A DNA stretch of 64,000 nucleotides from NCBI GenBank assembly GCA_003439945.1, contig QVRM01004780.1, forward strand, positions 186,001 through 250,000, written 5' to 3'. The notes beneath the pieces are model-generated. The model had not been told where the DNA came from and searched no databases. It saw only the letters and a program-made list of their open reading frames with translations. Shown piece after piece: positions 44,381 to 55,448 of this stretch. The position numbers and the translations under genes were made by a program. How positions within the stretch are numbered: the stretch's first letter is position 1; each line of letters begins with the position of its first letter. The DNA comes from Dermanyssus gallinae (lineage: Eukaryota > Arthropoda > Arachnida > Mesostigmata > Dermanyssidae).

Positions 44381-45382
44381 CTGCAACAAAAAATACGCAA
44401 GGAAGACAGTCATTTCACCAATCTACTGACAAACTTTAAGATGCACTGAAGCTAATCGATTGAAAGTAAAAATAATATTAATAATAAAACGCGAGCTAGC
44501 AGCGACTATAAAATTCGGTGTTCGGTGGTGTAATAAGATAGGACTTCACCAGAACCGTATTGCGTCGGCTAGACCTTTGGTCTTCTATGTGTTTTCGTTT
44601 TAACGGCCGCGGGCATCATGTTTTTTTGTTAGGAGACCAACGAGGAAATGCGGTTTGCGACACCACGGCAGGAAAGCTCCGCACTGCAAATGTGGGTCGT
44701 TCAAACAGAAGGTCTCACGTACAGAGCCAATAAAGGAGTGAAGCTGTCGAAAAAATGCTCGTTTGTGTCTTGTTGTAGTATAGCATGTGGCATTGGGTCA
44801 CTTACTTAGCATGCTTATTTGCGCAATGCTTGGCTTCATCATTAAAACTGCAAGCGCGGCGGGTGCCGACAACACACGGGTGAGAGCGCACAAACGACTA
44901 GAGACCGCTTAAATATTAGCGTTCGGCTAAACATCGTTGTCGCAAACAACATACTGCCATAACATTTTCTCATATCATTCAAAATATCCGGCCCCGACTT
45001 CTCGTGAAAAGAGACGACGTTTACGTTCACCTTTCTTGGCAGCACTTTTCTCATTGTCTACTAAAGTTGCTTGGCAGAAGAGTTCGAACACGAGTATTTG
45101 TTATCTTAGCTGGTAGTGTTGTTCAGAGTGACTCGTGTGGCGTCTTGGGCTGCTGCTCTAGACATTCTACCAGCTGCTTTAAAAAGGCCATGCATTGCTA
45201 TATACATTTTTTTGGGCTTTTGGATCGGGGTGAGGGTGAAACTACTACAATTTGTGGCACTAGCGTTTTTACCCGATATATACACATAACATGTGCTGTT
45301 GCAAGACAAACAGTCCTCCTCTACAGAAGCTGAGCACACCATCGTATTCGTGAGAAAATTGTGCTTCCTCTGAAGAACGTAT

Positions 45383-45928
45383 GAAGCCGGTCAGAAGGTG
45401 TGACATGGCCGCTTAGGAGGGAATTCGCAAAAAATGAAGTTCTTTAATAGCTTTCACGCCAAAGATTTCAAATACGACCCCTCACAGCGCTCAAAACTAT
45501 AATATTTAGGGAATTGCACATTTGGTGGCGATAATGTTGGTATCAAACTTATGGCAATGCAAACTGTGGTTGCAAAGTAATTAAAATTTTTTGGCGGGAT
45601 GTCGAGGTGAAGTGCATGTAAAATGACTGTGTGGCGACGCTCACTACCGCCGACGTGTCGCGCGACAGCCGCATTGCCACACAGTCATTTGACATGCACC
45701 TAATCTGGACATCCCGCCGAAAAATCGTAATTACTCCGCAACCACAGCGCGCATTGGCATAAGTTTGGTACCAGAATGATATGTTCAAATGCATATGTTA
45801 GTTTTGAGCGCTGTGAGTTGTCATCGTGGGCTTATGATTTTGAGGTATTTGGCGTGAAAGCTAATAAAGCACTTCATTTTTTGCAAAGTTCCTTCTAAGC
45901 GGCGTTGTCACATCTTCTGATCGGCCTT
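45383..45928. mobile_element. Fold-back element with long inverted arms (copy 2)
   Basis: The outer ends (gaagccggtcagaagg and its inverse tcggccttc) and long inner stretches are inverted repeats. 'ttaatagctttcacgcca' at 45442 pairs with 'tggcgtgaaagctaataa' at 45850. 'ttggcgggatgtc' at 45590 pairs with 'gacatcccgccga' at 45709, and 'aaatgactgtgtggc' pairs with 'gccacacagtcattt'. The two arms cover most of the roughly 546 bp and no protein is encoded. Confidence 0.85.
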
Positions 45929-46399
45929 CGTCGTTTCGTAGACAACATTCTTTCGGTAGCTCCACAAAAAAAAGTCGAGGCTACATCGGGCGATCGAGGT
46001 GGTCAAGCGATCGACCCGCCTCTCCACGACGCCGTGGCCGATCCACCGATTCTCGAATGGTGATCAAAGAATGTCTCGCTTAGGTGTTCCCGAACCGTCT
46101 CTCCGTGGTCCTCAGACTGTCTATTAAGTCGTTTAATTGAATGTATTGCTTAATAACCAATATTTGGTTTATGCACATATGTGCTACAGCTCTCCTAACT
46201 AACGTTCATCAGCGATATTGCTTTTGTACTCTGGTGGAGATGATACAGATCGCATAATTTTCCGCATAGATTGCATTCACACTCGGTTGATACCTCATAC
46301 CACTCATTTCGTATACATATCTTTATATGAAATTCATGCATTGCAAACCCAGTAACGAAGTATCTGTGTCTACAACATGGGCTCTTCCAGGAGTTTGTA

Positions 46400-47023
46400 G
46401 TCATCGCTCTAGTCTCATAAAAACGCCAATCAACATCCGCAAATTTATACTTCCGTTCGGCAAGATGATTCTCAAAGGTTTCCGTTCTCGGTAAAGCTCG
46501 GAATTGTTTTGGACAATAATTCGAAGCCATGAGAGGGGAGTCCCGTGCTCTACCGGCTCATGGTCTCCAAAACCGGGGAGATGCGTCGAGATCCTTAACC
46601 TGAGGGCTGGATTGCGTTGGCCTCTTGCGGGGCACCCTTGTCTCGGCTGTTTGCCGACCGCGCGTGTGCAAAGCGGTTTCGGCGCAAGTTCTCTAGGCGA
46701 ACCTTCACCCTCATGGTGCATATAGTGCTATGGAGTCTGCTGTTGAGGCTAGGAGGCGCCTGCGCCCTACACAAACATTGCCTGTCCCGAGGAGAATTCG
46801 AGCCAAGCCGTGGGAAACCTTAGCTACCTTGCAAGAGACATGGTCTATGCACGCTGACCCGGTCAGCCCGGTGCCCAGGATCACACCTAAGTAGTGAGCT
46901 TACTTTCCACGCAAATCGGATATCCAGCCAGCTCCAGAGCAATAGGTTTCTCTGTCGGCCAGTGAGGAACAAGGCCTCCGTCTTCTGAGGGGCAAGCTGT
47001 AGGTGATTCTGCACCATCCACCT
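46400..47023 (-). mobile_element. R1-like LINE, 3' half of split element
   Basis: The minus strand reads RWMVQNHLQLAPQKTEALFL from 47023 downward, then degraded thumb sequence. Joined to 57351-58560 across the LINE-A insertion, the frame continues without a gap (ANTALALVH, then RWMVQNHLQ), which shows the two pieces are one element. Sequence below about 46500 is less certain. Confidence 0.8.
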
Positions 47024-47028
47024 ATGAA
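47024..47028. other. Target-site duplication of LINE-A (left), ATGAA
   Basis: ATGAA here and at 57346-57350. Removing the element and one TSD restores an open R1-like RT frame. Confidence 0.85.
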
Positions 47029-47182
47029 TCGTTTGGATCGAGGTCCCGAAAATTGTGCAATTTTTAGTTAAATTCAGTGCTGTAGACAATTCAGTGTATT
47101 CGGAAGATATTCTTTATAACAGGTACTTCTGTGCAACTAAGCGAGACGAGTCGTTAGGCATTGCCTGGTGCTAAAGAAGAAA

Positions 47183-49192
47183 ATGGCAGCATGCAACACC
47201 AACGGGTTTGACGATAGAAACAGCAAAAATTGTGAGACAAAACTGTGCGCCCAATGTGACAAGAATATAGACAGGGCCACCAGAGGAGTAAAGTGTTCTG
47301 TCTGTGACCAGTGCTACCATGACGAGTGCCTGCGAAACATAGGCTGCACGCTAATAGGCGCGCAACTACGAAAAGCGCTGCGGGAAAATGCGAGCATGAA
47401 GTGGAAATGCGGCCGTTGTAGATTTGAAAGTGATAGTACAAACAACCCGTTACCGAATACAACCGAGCCAGGAGGCAAATACCATCAATCTCCGAATATT
47501 GACACCCCAGTATCTACCGGGGTCATCAAGAAAAGGCCCAACAAAATTGATTTCTTCGGTATAAATGATCAAAATATCTCGATAAGTGAAACGGAAGATA
47601 ATCTAGCGGAGGACAAGCTAGATCCTCAGACCGCCAAAAGCGAAACCGGCGCACATTGTAAATCGACGGCAGCCGCGGAGGAGACTGAAACCGACACACA
47701 AGCCAAGTCGACCCTACCGATACAGCAGCATCCGAAAAACAACATCGGGGCTGCTGAAGATGACGAGGCAGACACCCTTAATGAGATGAACGCAATTGAA
47801 CAACGTCTCCTTCAAAAGATTAAAGACCTAGAGAAGAAGTTTGCGCAGGAAATGAAAGGGCTGAGAGCGGCTCTGCAACAAGCAAAAATAGAAGCAGAGA
47901 ATTCACGAGCAGAGGCGCGCAGAGCGATGCAAATAGTCGCGAATATACGGGTAGATCAGCAACAGCACCAACAACGAGAAAACCTGGAATAAAATGAGCA
48001 AATAGACAGAGATGCTATGGTGATAGAGAAGGCACTTGTTATTGGAGACTCCTGGGTCGGGAGATATAAGGATGCACTCTTGACGGAAATAGATAAGGAT
48101 CGAAGTGTCGAAATTCGCTATTTCGGCGGCAGGAAGGCCGAGGACATCGCCAACGAAGCAGAAAAGTGGGTTCAGGCAAATGAAGGCGCGAGAACGGTGG
48201 TATATCAAGGCGGACTAAACGATTTACTTAGCGCCACCGATAAGCACGAACAACAGCTGGCGCACATGCGTGTGAACAAAGAAGTACAGCGAGTAATAAA
48301 CATGTGCGTCGAGCTAGGAGTGAACTTATCGATCTGTACAATACCGAACATTCCAAAGGTACGCGCACTCGCTGATGAACTTAACGAGCTCATCCGAGAT
48401 ACTGTTAAGCAGGCGGACAGTCCGTTGGTGGAAATAATCGAGACTGAAATGGCTCCACAGTTTTTAGCAAAGGACGACGTCCATGTGAGCTCTGTTGGAG
48501 GGGCGATCATGGCGCTCGAGGTGGCCAAAGAGCTCCGCAAGCGCATGCAGATTAAACAGCGCCCACCAAACGCTCCACGAAAGCCCCCACGCTACGTTCC
48601 CATGTGGATGAGAAGGAATAGACAACACCAGCAAGGTCCGGCATGGCCTCAACAGCAACAAGAGACGCAACCACAGAAAGGCGACAAGTATAAGACGATC
48701 GGGGTAACCTGGCGCACGGGGCAAGCAGACGTAATTGGAGAGAGTTACAGCGCCAACAAGCACGTGGAGGAGAGGCATAACAGAACTAATCCGAGAACTT
48801 TTACGGATGGTGTTAATCAATATAATCGCCAGCATAGGAACAAGTTTTTTCACGGCATTCGCGAAGACGACGGAGCAACAGACATGGCAGCGGAGCAAGG
48901 GAACTACAACAGAGGAAGCTGGCAGGAAATCAACCGACAAAAATACCACAAGGAATACAACAAGACCAACAACTGGAACCGAGAATGCACCGAAGGAAGA
49001 CAGGGAACCTACCAATATAACAACAACAGGGCGACAAAGGGAGACGGGGACGCACAGTTACAACAAAGGCGTGCGGTTGAATACCGAAGACCGTACGGGA
49101 GCAATGGTTGGGGAGGGAGATGGGGGAATAGAGACTGCTGGGGCCACGGGATGTGGGGTTGGAGGGCCCAAACCCGACCCACAGCAATATAA
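47183..49192 (+). pseudogene. LINE-A ORF1: PHD finger, coiled coil, SGNH esterase domain
   Basis: ATG at 47183. Residues about 20-75 form a PHD-type C4HC3 finger (CAQC, CSVCDQCYHDEC, WKCGRC). Residues about 200-265 are a charged coiled coil (NEMNAIEQRLLQKIKDLEKK and on). TAA at 47990-47992 interrupts. The same frame continues from 47993 with an SGNH/GDSL-type domain: block I VIGDSWVGR, block III GGLND, and block V DDVHVSSVGG holding the Asp-x-x-His pair. A basic, Gln/Arg-rich tail follows to 49192. CR1-clade ORF1 proteins are known to combine PHD and esterase domains, so the TAA most likely broke one protein of about 669 residues. Readthrough or reinitiation at ATG 48017 cannot be excluded. 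Confidence 0.85.
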
Positions 49193-50876
49193 AAAGACGC
49201 GTCGAGGGGGAAGAGGAAGAGGAACAAAGTTGAACGGCCGACAAAATCTAAAAATTGGATATTTAAACATACGAGGAGGACGAAAACAAGAAAAATGGGA
49301 GATGCTATACAGAATAATGAACGAGATTAGTCTGGATGTGTTAGCTGTGACTGAGACACACTTGCTTCAAGTAGGAACTCCACCGTTACATAAGGATGTA
49401 AGGTGGATAGGTGTAAACAGAAAAGTGTCACAAAACAGATTCGGAGGAGTTGGATTACTGATAGGAAAAAGTCATCATGTAGAGGTTGTTGAGGCAAGTG
49501 AAAGAAGCGACGTAATAGCAGTGGAAATAGGGAAACGGCCAGGCTGTTTAAGAATTGTAGTTCGATACAGACCACCCAGCAATACAGAAAACAAAAACAA
49601 TATATTTTATGAAACAATTAAGAAGCTTGTTAAAGAGAACATAAAGACCATAATTATAGGGGATTTCAATGCGCATCTGTTCTACTTTGATAAAAATACC
49701 GATGATGCCGGTAGGGATTTAGAAAACCTGTGTAACCAAGCAGGTCTACAGAATAAGAACCTAAGTGTGAAATGCGAGGGAACGTTCACCTATACAGAGG
49801 CAAAAAAGAAGTCGACCGTCGACTATGTATTGGCCAACCAAAGAGCAGAGAACTGGATTGTAAACATGTGTATTGACGAAGATAAACAACACAATGTGGG
49901 GAGCGACCACAATTTGATAACTTTTAGCGGTCAGAATAGGCACCCGAAATTAAAGAGAAAACAGAACAAAACTACAAAACTAATAGACAAGAGAAAGTTT
50001 GCAAAAGGGCTAGAACAGTGGAGGGAAACTGGGGTAGGACTACCGTATGAAAAAGGTATTAGAATGGCAAAGCAAATCCTAGATAACTCAACTGTCAGTT
50101 TGGCACCAAGCCACACGATCAACTCCTGGTGGAATGAAGGTTTAAATAGAGGTTTGCAACAAAGAAGACACCTGTCCAGACAACATCGAAAGGCGGTACG
50201 CCAAAACGACATGGAGCAAGCAGATAAGCTGTGGAGGGAATACATGGAAGTAAAAATGAAACTAAGCGAGGATATAGCCAACGCCATAAGATTAGGCAAA
50301 CTTAAAGATTTAAAAAACATAACAAACAATAGCACAGGGAAGAGGATGACGCTTTTCTGGGAATACATAAAACATCAGGATGAAATAGCTAGAGATAACG
50401 AAAGAGGAGAGCAAAAGGAATACACGCAACAAGAGATAAATGAGGCACTAAATACTATGTTTGACGCTGAAATATATGAACTACAAAATCAACAAACAAC
50501 AAACAACAAAAATGTAAGAAGAGCGGATATTGGCTGGAGGACAAGTAAAGAAGAGATCGAACAGGTTATTAGATCAAAAGACGACAAGACTGCGTGTGGA
50601 GAGGATGGGGTATCGCTAAAATTGATTAAGAATATTGGCACGCCAATGTACGAATACCTGGCGGGTGAATTCAACAAGATTCTTGCTGGAGAGGAGATCC
50701 CTCAAGAATGGTTAACAGGAAGAGTCGCCTTCATACCAAAGCCAAGGGCGGAAAACACGAAATTGTCCAATCGCAGACCAATAACGGTAACAAGCGTTGT
50801 GTACAGAATATTTGCTGCTATTCTTAGAGACAGGCTACAGGACGAGCTGGAAGAGATGAAACTAATAGGACCATGA
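49104..50876 (+). pseudogene. LINE-A ORF2, 5' part: endonuclease and RT finger
   Basis: The frame is open from about 48735. ATG at 49104 is chosen because it lies 48 codons before the endonuclease start (LKIGYLNIRGG at 49248), and it overlaps ORF1 by 89 nt in the +1 frame. An earlier ATG at 48807 is possible. Endonuclease motifs: VTETHLL (catalytic Glu), IIIGDFNAH, DYVLAN, SDHNLITF. RT finger: GRVAFIPKPRAENTK and RRPITVTSV near 50730-50810. TGA at 50874 replaces the TGG of the GPWQSGF block. Coding similarity continues to 51010 (TFLDIRRAYDTVD). Confidence 0.85.
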
Positions 50877-51015
50877 CAGAGTGGTTTTAGAACAGGCAGG
50901 AGAATAGAGGATAGTCTTTTCGTACTAACAGAAAGTATCTATTGGGCCAGATCTAGAAAACAGAATTTAGTTGCAACATTCCTAGATATCCGACGGGCCT
51001 ACGATACGGTCGATA
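50877..51015 (+). pseudogene. LINE-A ORF2 continuation up to the nested insertion
   Basis: Same frame after the TGA: QSGFRTGRRIEDSLFV and LDIRRAYDTVD (palm motif A), then the CGATA target-site duplication at 51011-51015. Confidence 0.8.
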
Positions 51016-51207
51016 TGATATGATATGATATGACGTTTATTCATTCTTAATTGTAGTTTCCCATTTGTGTTACAACTTCATATAGCCACAGGCTAGTGCG
51101 AAGCATATGTACAAGTTACAGTAAGATTTTATACATTATCACCGTAGTATCTCGTGTTATTGCAATTATTTTTCTATAGATTGTGTACATGATTACATAA
51201 ATGTGGT

Positions 51208-54096
51208 TTATTCAGACGCAAGTAAAATAAGATAGTGCGTTCTAGCAGTGTTTTTGAATTGACTAAGCGATATTAGTGTCCTAATGCCACTAGGTAACTT
51301 GTTCCACAAGGTAACACCTGAATTACATAGTGCAAACCTTGATTGCGTACTTGTGGCCGGGGAGACTATAAGCAAGTGAGATGCCGAGCCTCGGGTGTTT
51401 TGGGTCCTTGCAGATTCGATAAGGCCAACCAGGTTGGGATGATGGCCAAGAAGAATACGCTTTATTTCGACAACTATGGTAAATTTAATAAGATGTGGTA
51501 ACGGGAGCACCGAGAGTTCCTTATATTGTTCTATCGTTATTGAGACGCGATGTGGGAGGCCTAAGACAAGACGAAGTGCTCTTTTCTGAAGCAAATGAAG
51601 CGGAGTTATATTAGATGCATAAGAAAGACCGTACACCTCCAGACCGTATGTTAGGTGGCTCTGTACATACGCGTGGTACATTGCCGTAAGGCATTGGCGG
51701 GGAAGGATTTTGCGTGTGCGGTATATGGCGGCTACGCCACTGACAATTTTTTTTCTGACATGTTTCGCATGCGCCTGGAACGTCAGATGTTCGTCAAGAA
51801 CAATGCCCAGGAACTTCGTTTCAACTAGTATATTAAGCTTGCGGTCGCATGCAAAAGCTTCAGGATTGATTGTCGATTGGCCTCTTGGAGTTTTAAATTG
51901 AACAATTCCTGTTTTTGACCAATTAATATAGAGGCCGTTATTTTTTAACCATAGAGATAGCCTTTCAATATCCTCACGAATCATTGTTTCAACTTGTTGG
52001 GGAGAGTCGCCCACGAATAGAGCCGTTGTGTCGTCAGCAAACAAGGTTAGTTTTGCGTGGTTAGGAATACTAAAAATTTCGTTAACAAAAATATTAAATA
52101 ATAGCGGACCACTGATACTCCCTTGAGCCACTCCAATCGATATATTTTCTATATGAGAAGAAGATTGTCCAATTTGGACAACTTGGCGTCTTTCACAGAT
52201 GAATGAGCGCACCCACTTTCTAAAATTTTCACTAGCCCTATAAGTAGAGAGTTTTTTTAAAAGAATGTCTAAGTCAACTGTATCGAACGCCTTTCTAAGG
52301 TCAATAAATACCGCTGCTACAGTCTTCTCTGATTTTAAGTGTTTCCGTATGACCTCGACAAAATCCATGACAGGCACAATCGTCGACATCTTAGGTCGAA
52401 AACCGAACTGCCTACAATGTAGGACGTTGTGTCCTTCGATAAAATCTGTAAACTGTTCAAAAATGCATTTTTCAAAGACCTTCGATATTGGCGCGGGAAT
52501 GCTGATAGGTCTATAGTTGTCTCGGGACAGGCGATCCCCGCCTTTGAACAATGGAACCACACGGTATAGCTTTAGGACATTGGGGTATACTCCTGTTCTG
52601 ATGGAAAGATTGATAATATACTCAAGAGGCGATGCGAGTGCGTCCGCAGCCCTACGAAGAACCAGTGATGGAATCTGTTCGGGGGCGGTGGAGCATATTT
52701 TAACATTTTGTAAAAGGTGGTGAATTCTGTGAACGTTGACTGGCTGCAGAGAGAATTGTTCGGCAGGCGTCGAGAAGTTATCCGGAATGGCATAGCTCGA
52801 TGAGCACTCGTTGTAACGGGTCACACATGTTGCGTAGTAGTGGTTGAATATGTTAGCTAGCGAAGTTTCATCGGTGACGAGTTCCCCGTTTACAAGAAGT
52901 TTGGTACATTTTTTATCCTGAACACCTCCAAGTACAGGTTGGATTGCCTCCCAAGGACCCCTCCGGTTATTAATTCTGTCTGTAACTATGTTGCAGTTCG
53001 CTTCCATTCTACATTTGCGTGAGAATCTTGTCACCCTGTTCCTGAGTATACGATAAGTTTTGCATTTGCCGTTGTGTGTGGGGTCAGCTCTGTGTATTGC
53101 GTACGCCTGTTCCTTCTCTTTAATAAGGGCATATAATTCCGGTGTCACCCATTTTTTTCGAATTACGTTTCTCGACTTAGTATTCTTGATCTCAGTACTA
53201 TTACGCTTCACCGCCGACATAACTCTTACTCTAAACAATTCAAATGCCTCGTTGACGCCATGCAGTCCGTATAGGTCGTCCCACATAGACGATGACAGTT
53301 CGGCGACTATTTGATCATAGTTGAGTTTGAATTGTGGGCACTCGTTGGCGGCCGACGGCTTAGATTTTAGACAAATAAATGTGGTAAAGTGGTCAGAAAA
53401 AGTGGTCGTAAGAACGCCGGAGGCGATAGTTGTCTTGGGTGAAACATTGCAGTAAATATGATCTATGTATGTTTCGGTGATACGTTGGCCGTGAGCAGTG
53501 TCCACACAAGCCACTCTAGTCGGCAAACCAATAATCTCTCGAAAGTCATACGAGTGTAGTAACTCATACAGGTCAGTTGCATGTGAGCCCTTATCTAACA
53601 AGTCAATATTCGCATCACCGAGACATATTGTGTTTAGGCTATTCATTTTAGGCAGTAATTCTTCTAGTGCACACAAGAAATCCAAGGGCCTCCCCGACGG
53701 TTGCCTATAAAATGATCCCACAACTGTACTCTGACCATCGGCAAACACCTCAACAAAAATACTTTCGCATCGAGCGTCTGCCGGAAGGAGTAGTTTGAGA
53801 TCGTTCCGCTCGCGTACCACATAATCATGTCTAATAAACAGTGCCACACCTCCACCCGGCTCATTACGGCAATCAACAAATTGGTTATAATTATTAATCT
53901 GAAAAGCGGCTGCCTCCTGTCGCGAGATACGAGTTTCCGACAAAGCGATAAATGACGGAGGGTAAAAAAGCAAATGTAACATCGTTTCAATGTCGTGTAT
54001 ATGAGACTTGGCACCATTAATATTGCAGTGTATTCCGTAGAAAGAGTCAGGTTCTATTTTAAGTTCTGTGACATTAATTGTTTGACTAGCTGTCAT
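51208..54096 (-). CDS. CR1-like ORF2: endonuclease-reverse transcriptase, 962 aa, intact
   Basis: ATG at 54094-54096, 21 nt after the ORF1 stop. The N-terminal APE-type endonuclease has HCNINGAKSHI, IALSETRIS (catalytic Glu), GGGVALFIRHDYV, CLGDANIDLL, YIDHIYCN and TTFSDHFTTF (Ser-Asp-His). The linker spans about residues 240-470. RT: RVVPLFKGGDRLSRDNYRPI (finger), VAAVFIDLRKAFDTVDLDIL (motif A), GVAQGSISGPLLFNIFVNEI (motif B), LTLFADDTTALF (catalytic motif C, Asp-Asp at about residue 688) and ETKFLGIVLDEHLTF (motif E region). The C-terminal region is LHLLQKRALRLVLG and ALCNSGVTLWNKLPSGIRTL. No stop or frameshift is present, so this ORF could encode an active enzyme that nicks target DNA and copies its own RNA in the nucleus. 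Its ORF1 is damaged. Confidence 0.95.
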   Translation of the reverse strand: MTASQTINVTELKIEPDSFYGIHCNINGAKSHIHDIETMLHLLFYPPSFIALSETRISRQEAAAFQINNYNQFVDCRNEPGGGVALFIRHDYVVRERNDLKLLLPADARCESIFVEVFADGQSTVVGSFYRQPSGRPLDFLCALEELLPKMNSLNTICLGDANIDLLDKGSHATDLYELLHSYDFREIIGLPTRVACVDTAHGQRITETYIDHIYCNVSPKTTIASGVLTTTFSDHFTTFICLKSKPSAANECPQFKLNYDQIVAELSSSMWDDLYGLHGVNEAFELFRVRVMSAVKRNSTEIKNTKSRNVIRKKWVTPELYALIKEKEQAYAIHRADPTHNGKCKTYRILRNRVTRFSRKCRMEANCNIVTDRINNRRGPWEAIQPVLGGVQDKKCTKLLVNGELVTDETSLANIFNHYYATCVTRYNECSSSYAIPDNFSTPAEQFSLQPVNVHRIHHLLQNVKICSTAPEQIPSLVLRRAADALASPLEYIINLSIRTGVYPNVLKLYRVVPLFKGGDRLSRDNYRPISIPAPISKVFEKCIFEQFTDFIEGHNVLHCRQFGFRPKMSTIVPVMDFVEVIRKHLKSEKTVAAVFIDLRKAFDTVDLDILLKKLSTYRASENFRKWVRSFICERRQVVQIGQSSSHIENISIGVAQGSISGPLLFNIFVNEIFSIPNHAKLTLFADDTTALFVGDSPQQVETMIREDIERLSLWLKNNGLYINWSKTGIVQFKTPRGQSTINPEAFACDRKLNILVETKFLGIVLDEHLTFQAHAKHVRKKIVSGVAAIYRTRKILPRQCLTAMYHAYVQSHLTYGLEVYGLSYASNITPLHLLQKRALRLVLGLPHRVSITIEQYKELSVLPLPHLIKFTIVVEIKRILLGHHPNLVGLIESARTQNTRGSASHLLIVSPATSTQSRFALCNSGVTLWNKLPSGIRTLISLSQFKNTARTHYLILLASE

Positions 54097-54117
54097 ATAG
54101 TAATAATATGGTGACGA

Positions 54118-55448
54118 CTATTTGCGACCGACAAGGGCATCGATATCGGTGTCGGTTGTCACGTCCCGCCAGGGAGCGTTGCTGTTGAGACGGATTTGTA
54201 CGCGGCAGTCTGACGTTCGGACGTCAGAAATTTTCTTGTTGGCCTTGAGGCGACGGAGGCGGTAATGCAGGCTCGCGTTGGCGGGTGTCAGATGGTCATT
54301 GGCGTAGATGTTGTTGTTGCTTCCCTGGCAGCCGGCTAGAATGCTCGACTTCGGCTTCACTTCCCGGCATCTTCGTTGCACCTCAAGTTTCCTCCACCAA
54401 CAGACAAACCGCACCAGCAGCTGGGAGCGGTCGGTGATGTTTTTCCCGTTGATCGTACGAGTTCTGGGCAGCGGTGGGCGACGTCGATGTCGCGTTCATC
54501 AAGTTCCACATTTAGTTGCTGGCAAAGTTCAATAACCGTCGCGCGCACCTCCTCGTCCGTTTCCTTCTCTTTCGCGGGAATCCCGGTTAATACCACATCA
54601 GACCGGCGGTCGTACTGGTCCTTAAACGCATGTCCGGCCGATGCCGACTCCGCTAGCGCCTTTGCGCCAGTCGACATCTCCTTAATTGTGTTAACGGTCG
54701 AATGGACCTCTTGCACAGCGGCTACAGCCTCCTCCACTGAATGCATATAATATTCCATAGAGGTGTCTGTAGTGTTCATTCTTTGCTTTAGGTCGTGGAC
54801 TTCTGCCTCAAGTCGCTCAACTTTACCGGTGAGAAGCAAGCATTCGTTAATTTTTGTCTCCAACCGCTCCATCTGAGCTGGCATGCTGGTGAGAAGAGAT
54901 AGCTTTGATTCGAGAGACGTCAGCAGGGCGCTCACATCGGCCATAGAATCTTTGCGCGCTGAGATCTGTTCCGATGCCGCCGATAGTGAATGGCCCGCCA
55001 AACCTCTCGTGTCGATAACTGATGACTCGATGGTTTGGGCGGCTTGGTGGTTTTGGCTCGGGCTGGTGGAGCCGTTATTTCTCTCGCTAATGTCGTTGGG
55101 GTCTGCACTGTTTTCGCTGGAGGCGGCCGTATTATTGGTAGTTAGATTATGTGAGTTGTTTGTGTGAGTTCCTGTAGCAACGCGGTTAGTTTTACAGCTT
55201 GGGCAGCACCATTTAAATAATGGATCATCAGATTTCCTTTTGTTGATCACTGTCATAATAACATCGACACATCTTGGATGGTAGTGAGATGAGCATGTAT
55301 CGCAACTTATAGGCGCCCTCTTAACCGTCGTGCGGCATTTTCCGCAGATTTGGTTTAGCGAACGACTAGAATCATCGCGAAACACATTCATGGCTGACAT
55401 TTCACTGGGCTTACTTGAGGTCTTCTTTATGTTTGTTGACTGAGGCAT
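54118..55448 (-). pseudogene. CR1-like ORF1: PHD finger, coiled coil, FP25K-like domain; one frameshift
   Basis: ATG at 55446-55448 (MPQSTNIKK) is preferred; the open frame extends upstream without an ATG. A PHD-type finger follows (CGKCRTTVKRAPISCDTC, HPRC, WCCPSC), then a coiled coil (SLESKLSLLTSMPAQMERLE and KVERLEAEVHDLKQRM). Next is a domain with DVVLTGIPAKEKETDEEV and, after a frameshift near 54470-54490, LLVRFVCWWRKLEVQRRC, NNIYANDHLTPANASLHY and VRTSDCRVQIRL. That last part resembles the baculovirus FP25K-like domain often found in arthropod LINE ORF1 proteins. It ends at TAG 54118-54120. ORF1 proteins bind element RNA. The single indel is the only defect seen. Confidence 0.85.

Noticed and set aside
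45549..45794. Open frame within the fold-back element
   Set aside because: It spans the palindrome centre and mirrors itself; not a protein.
48464..49015. Antisense 183-codon frame over LINE-A ORF1
   Set aside because: Shadow of the Gln/Arg-rich ORF1 tail.
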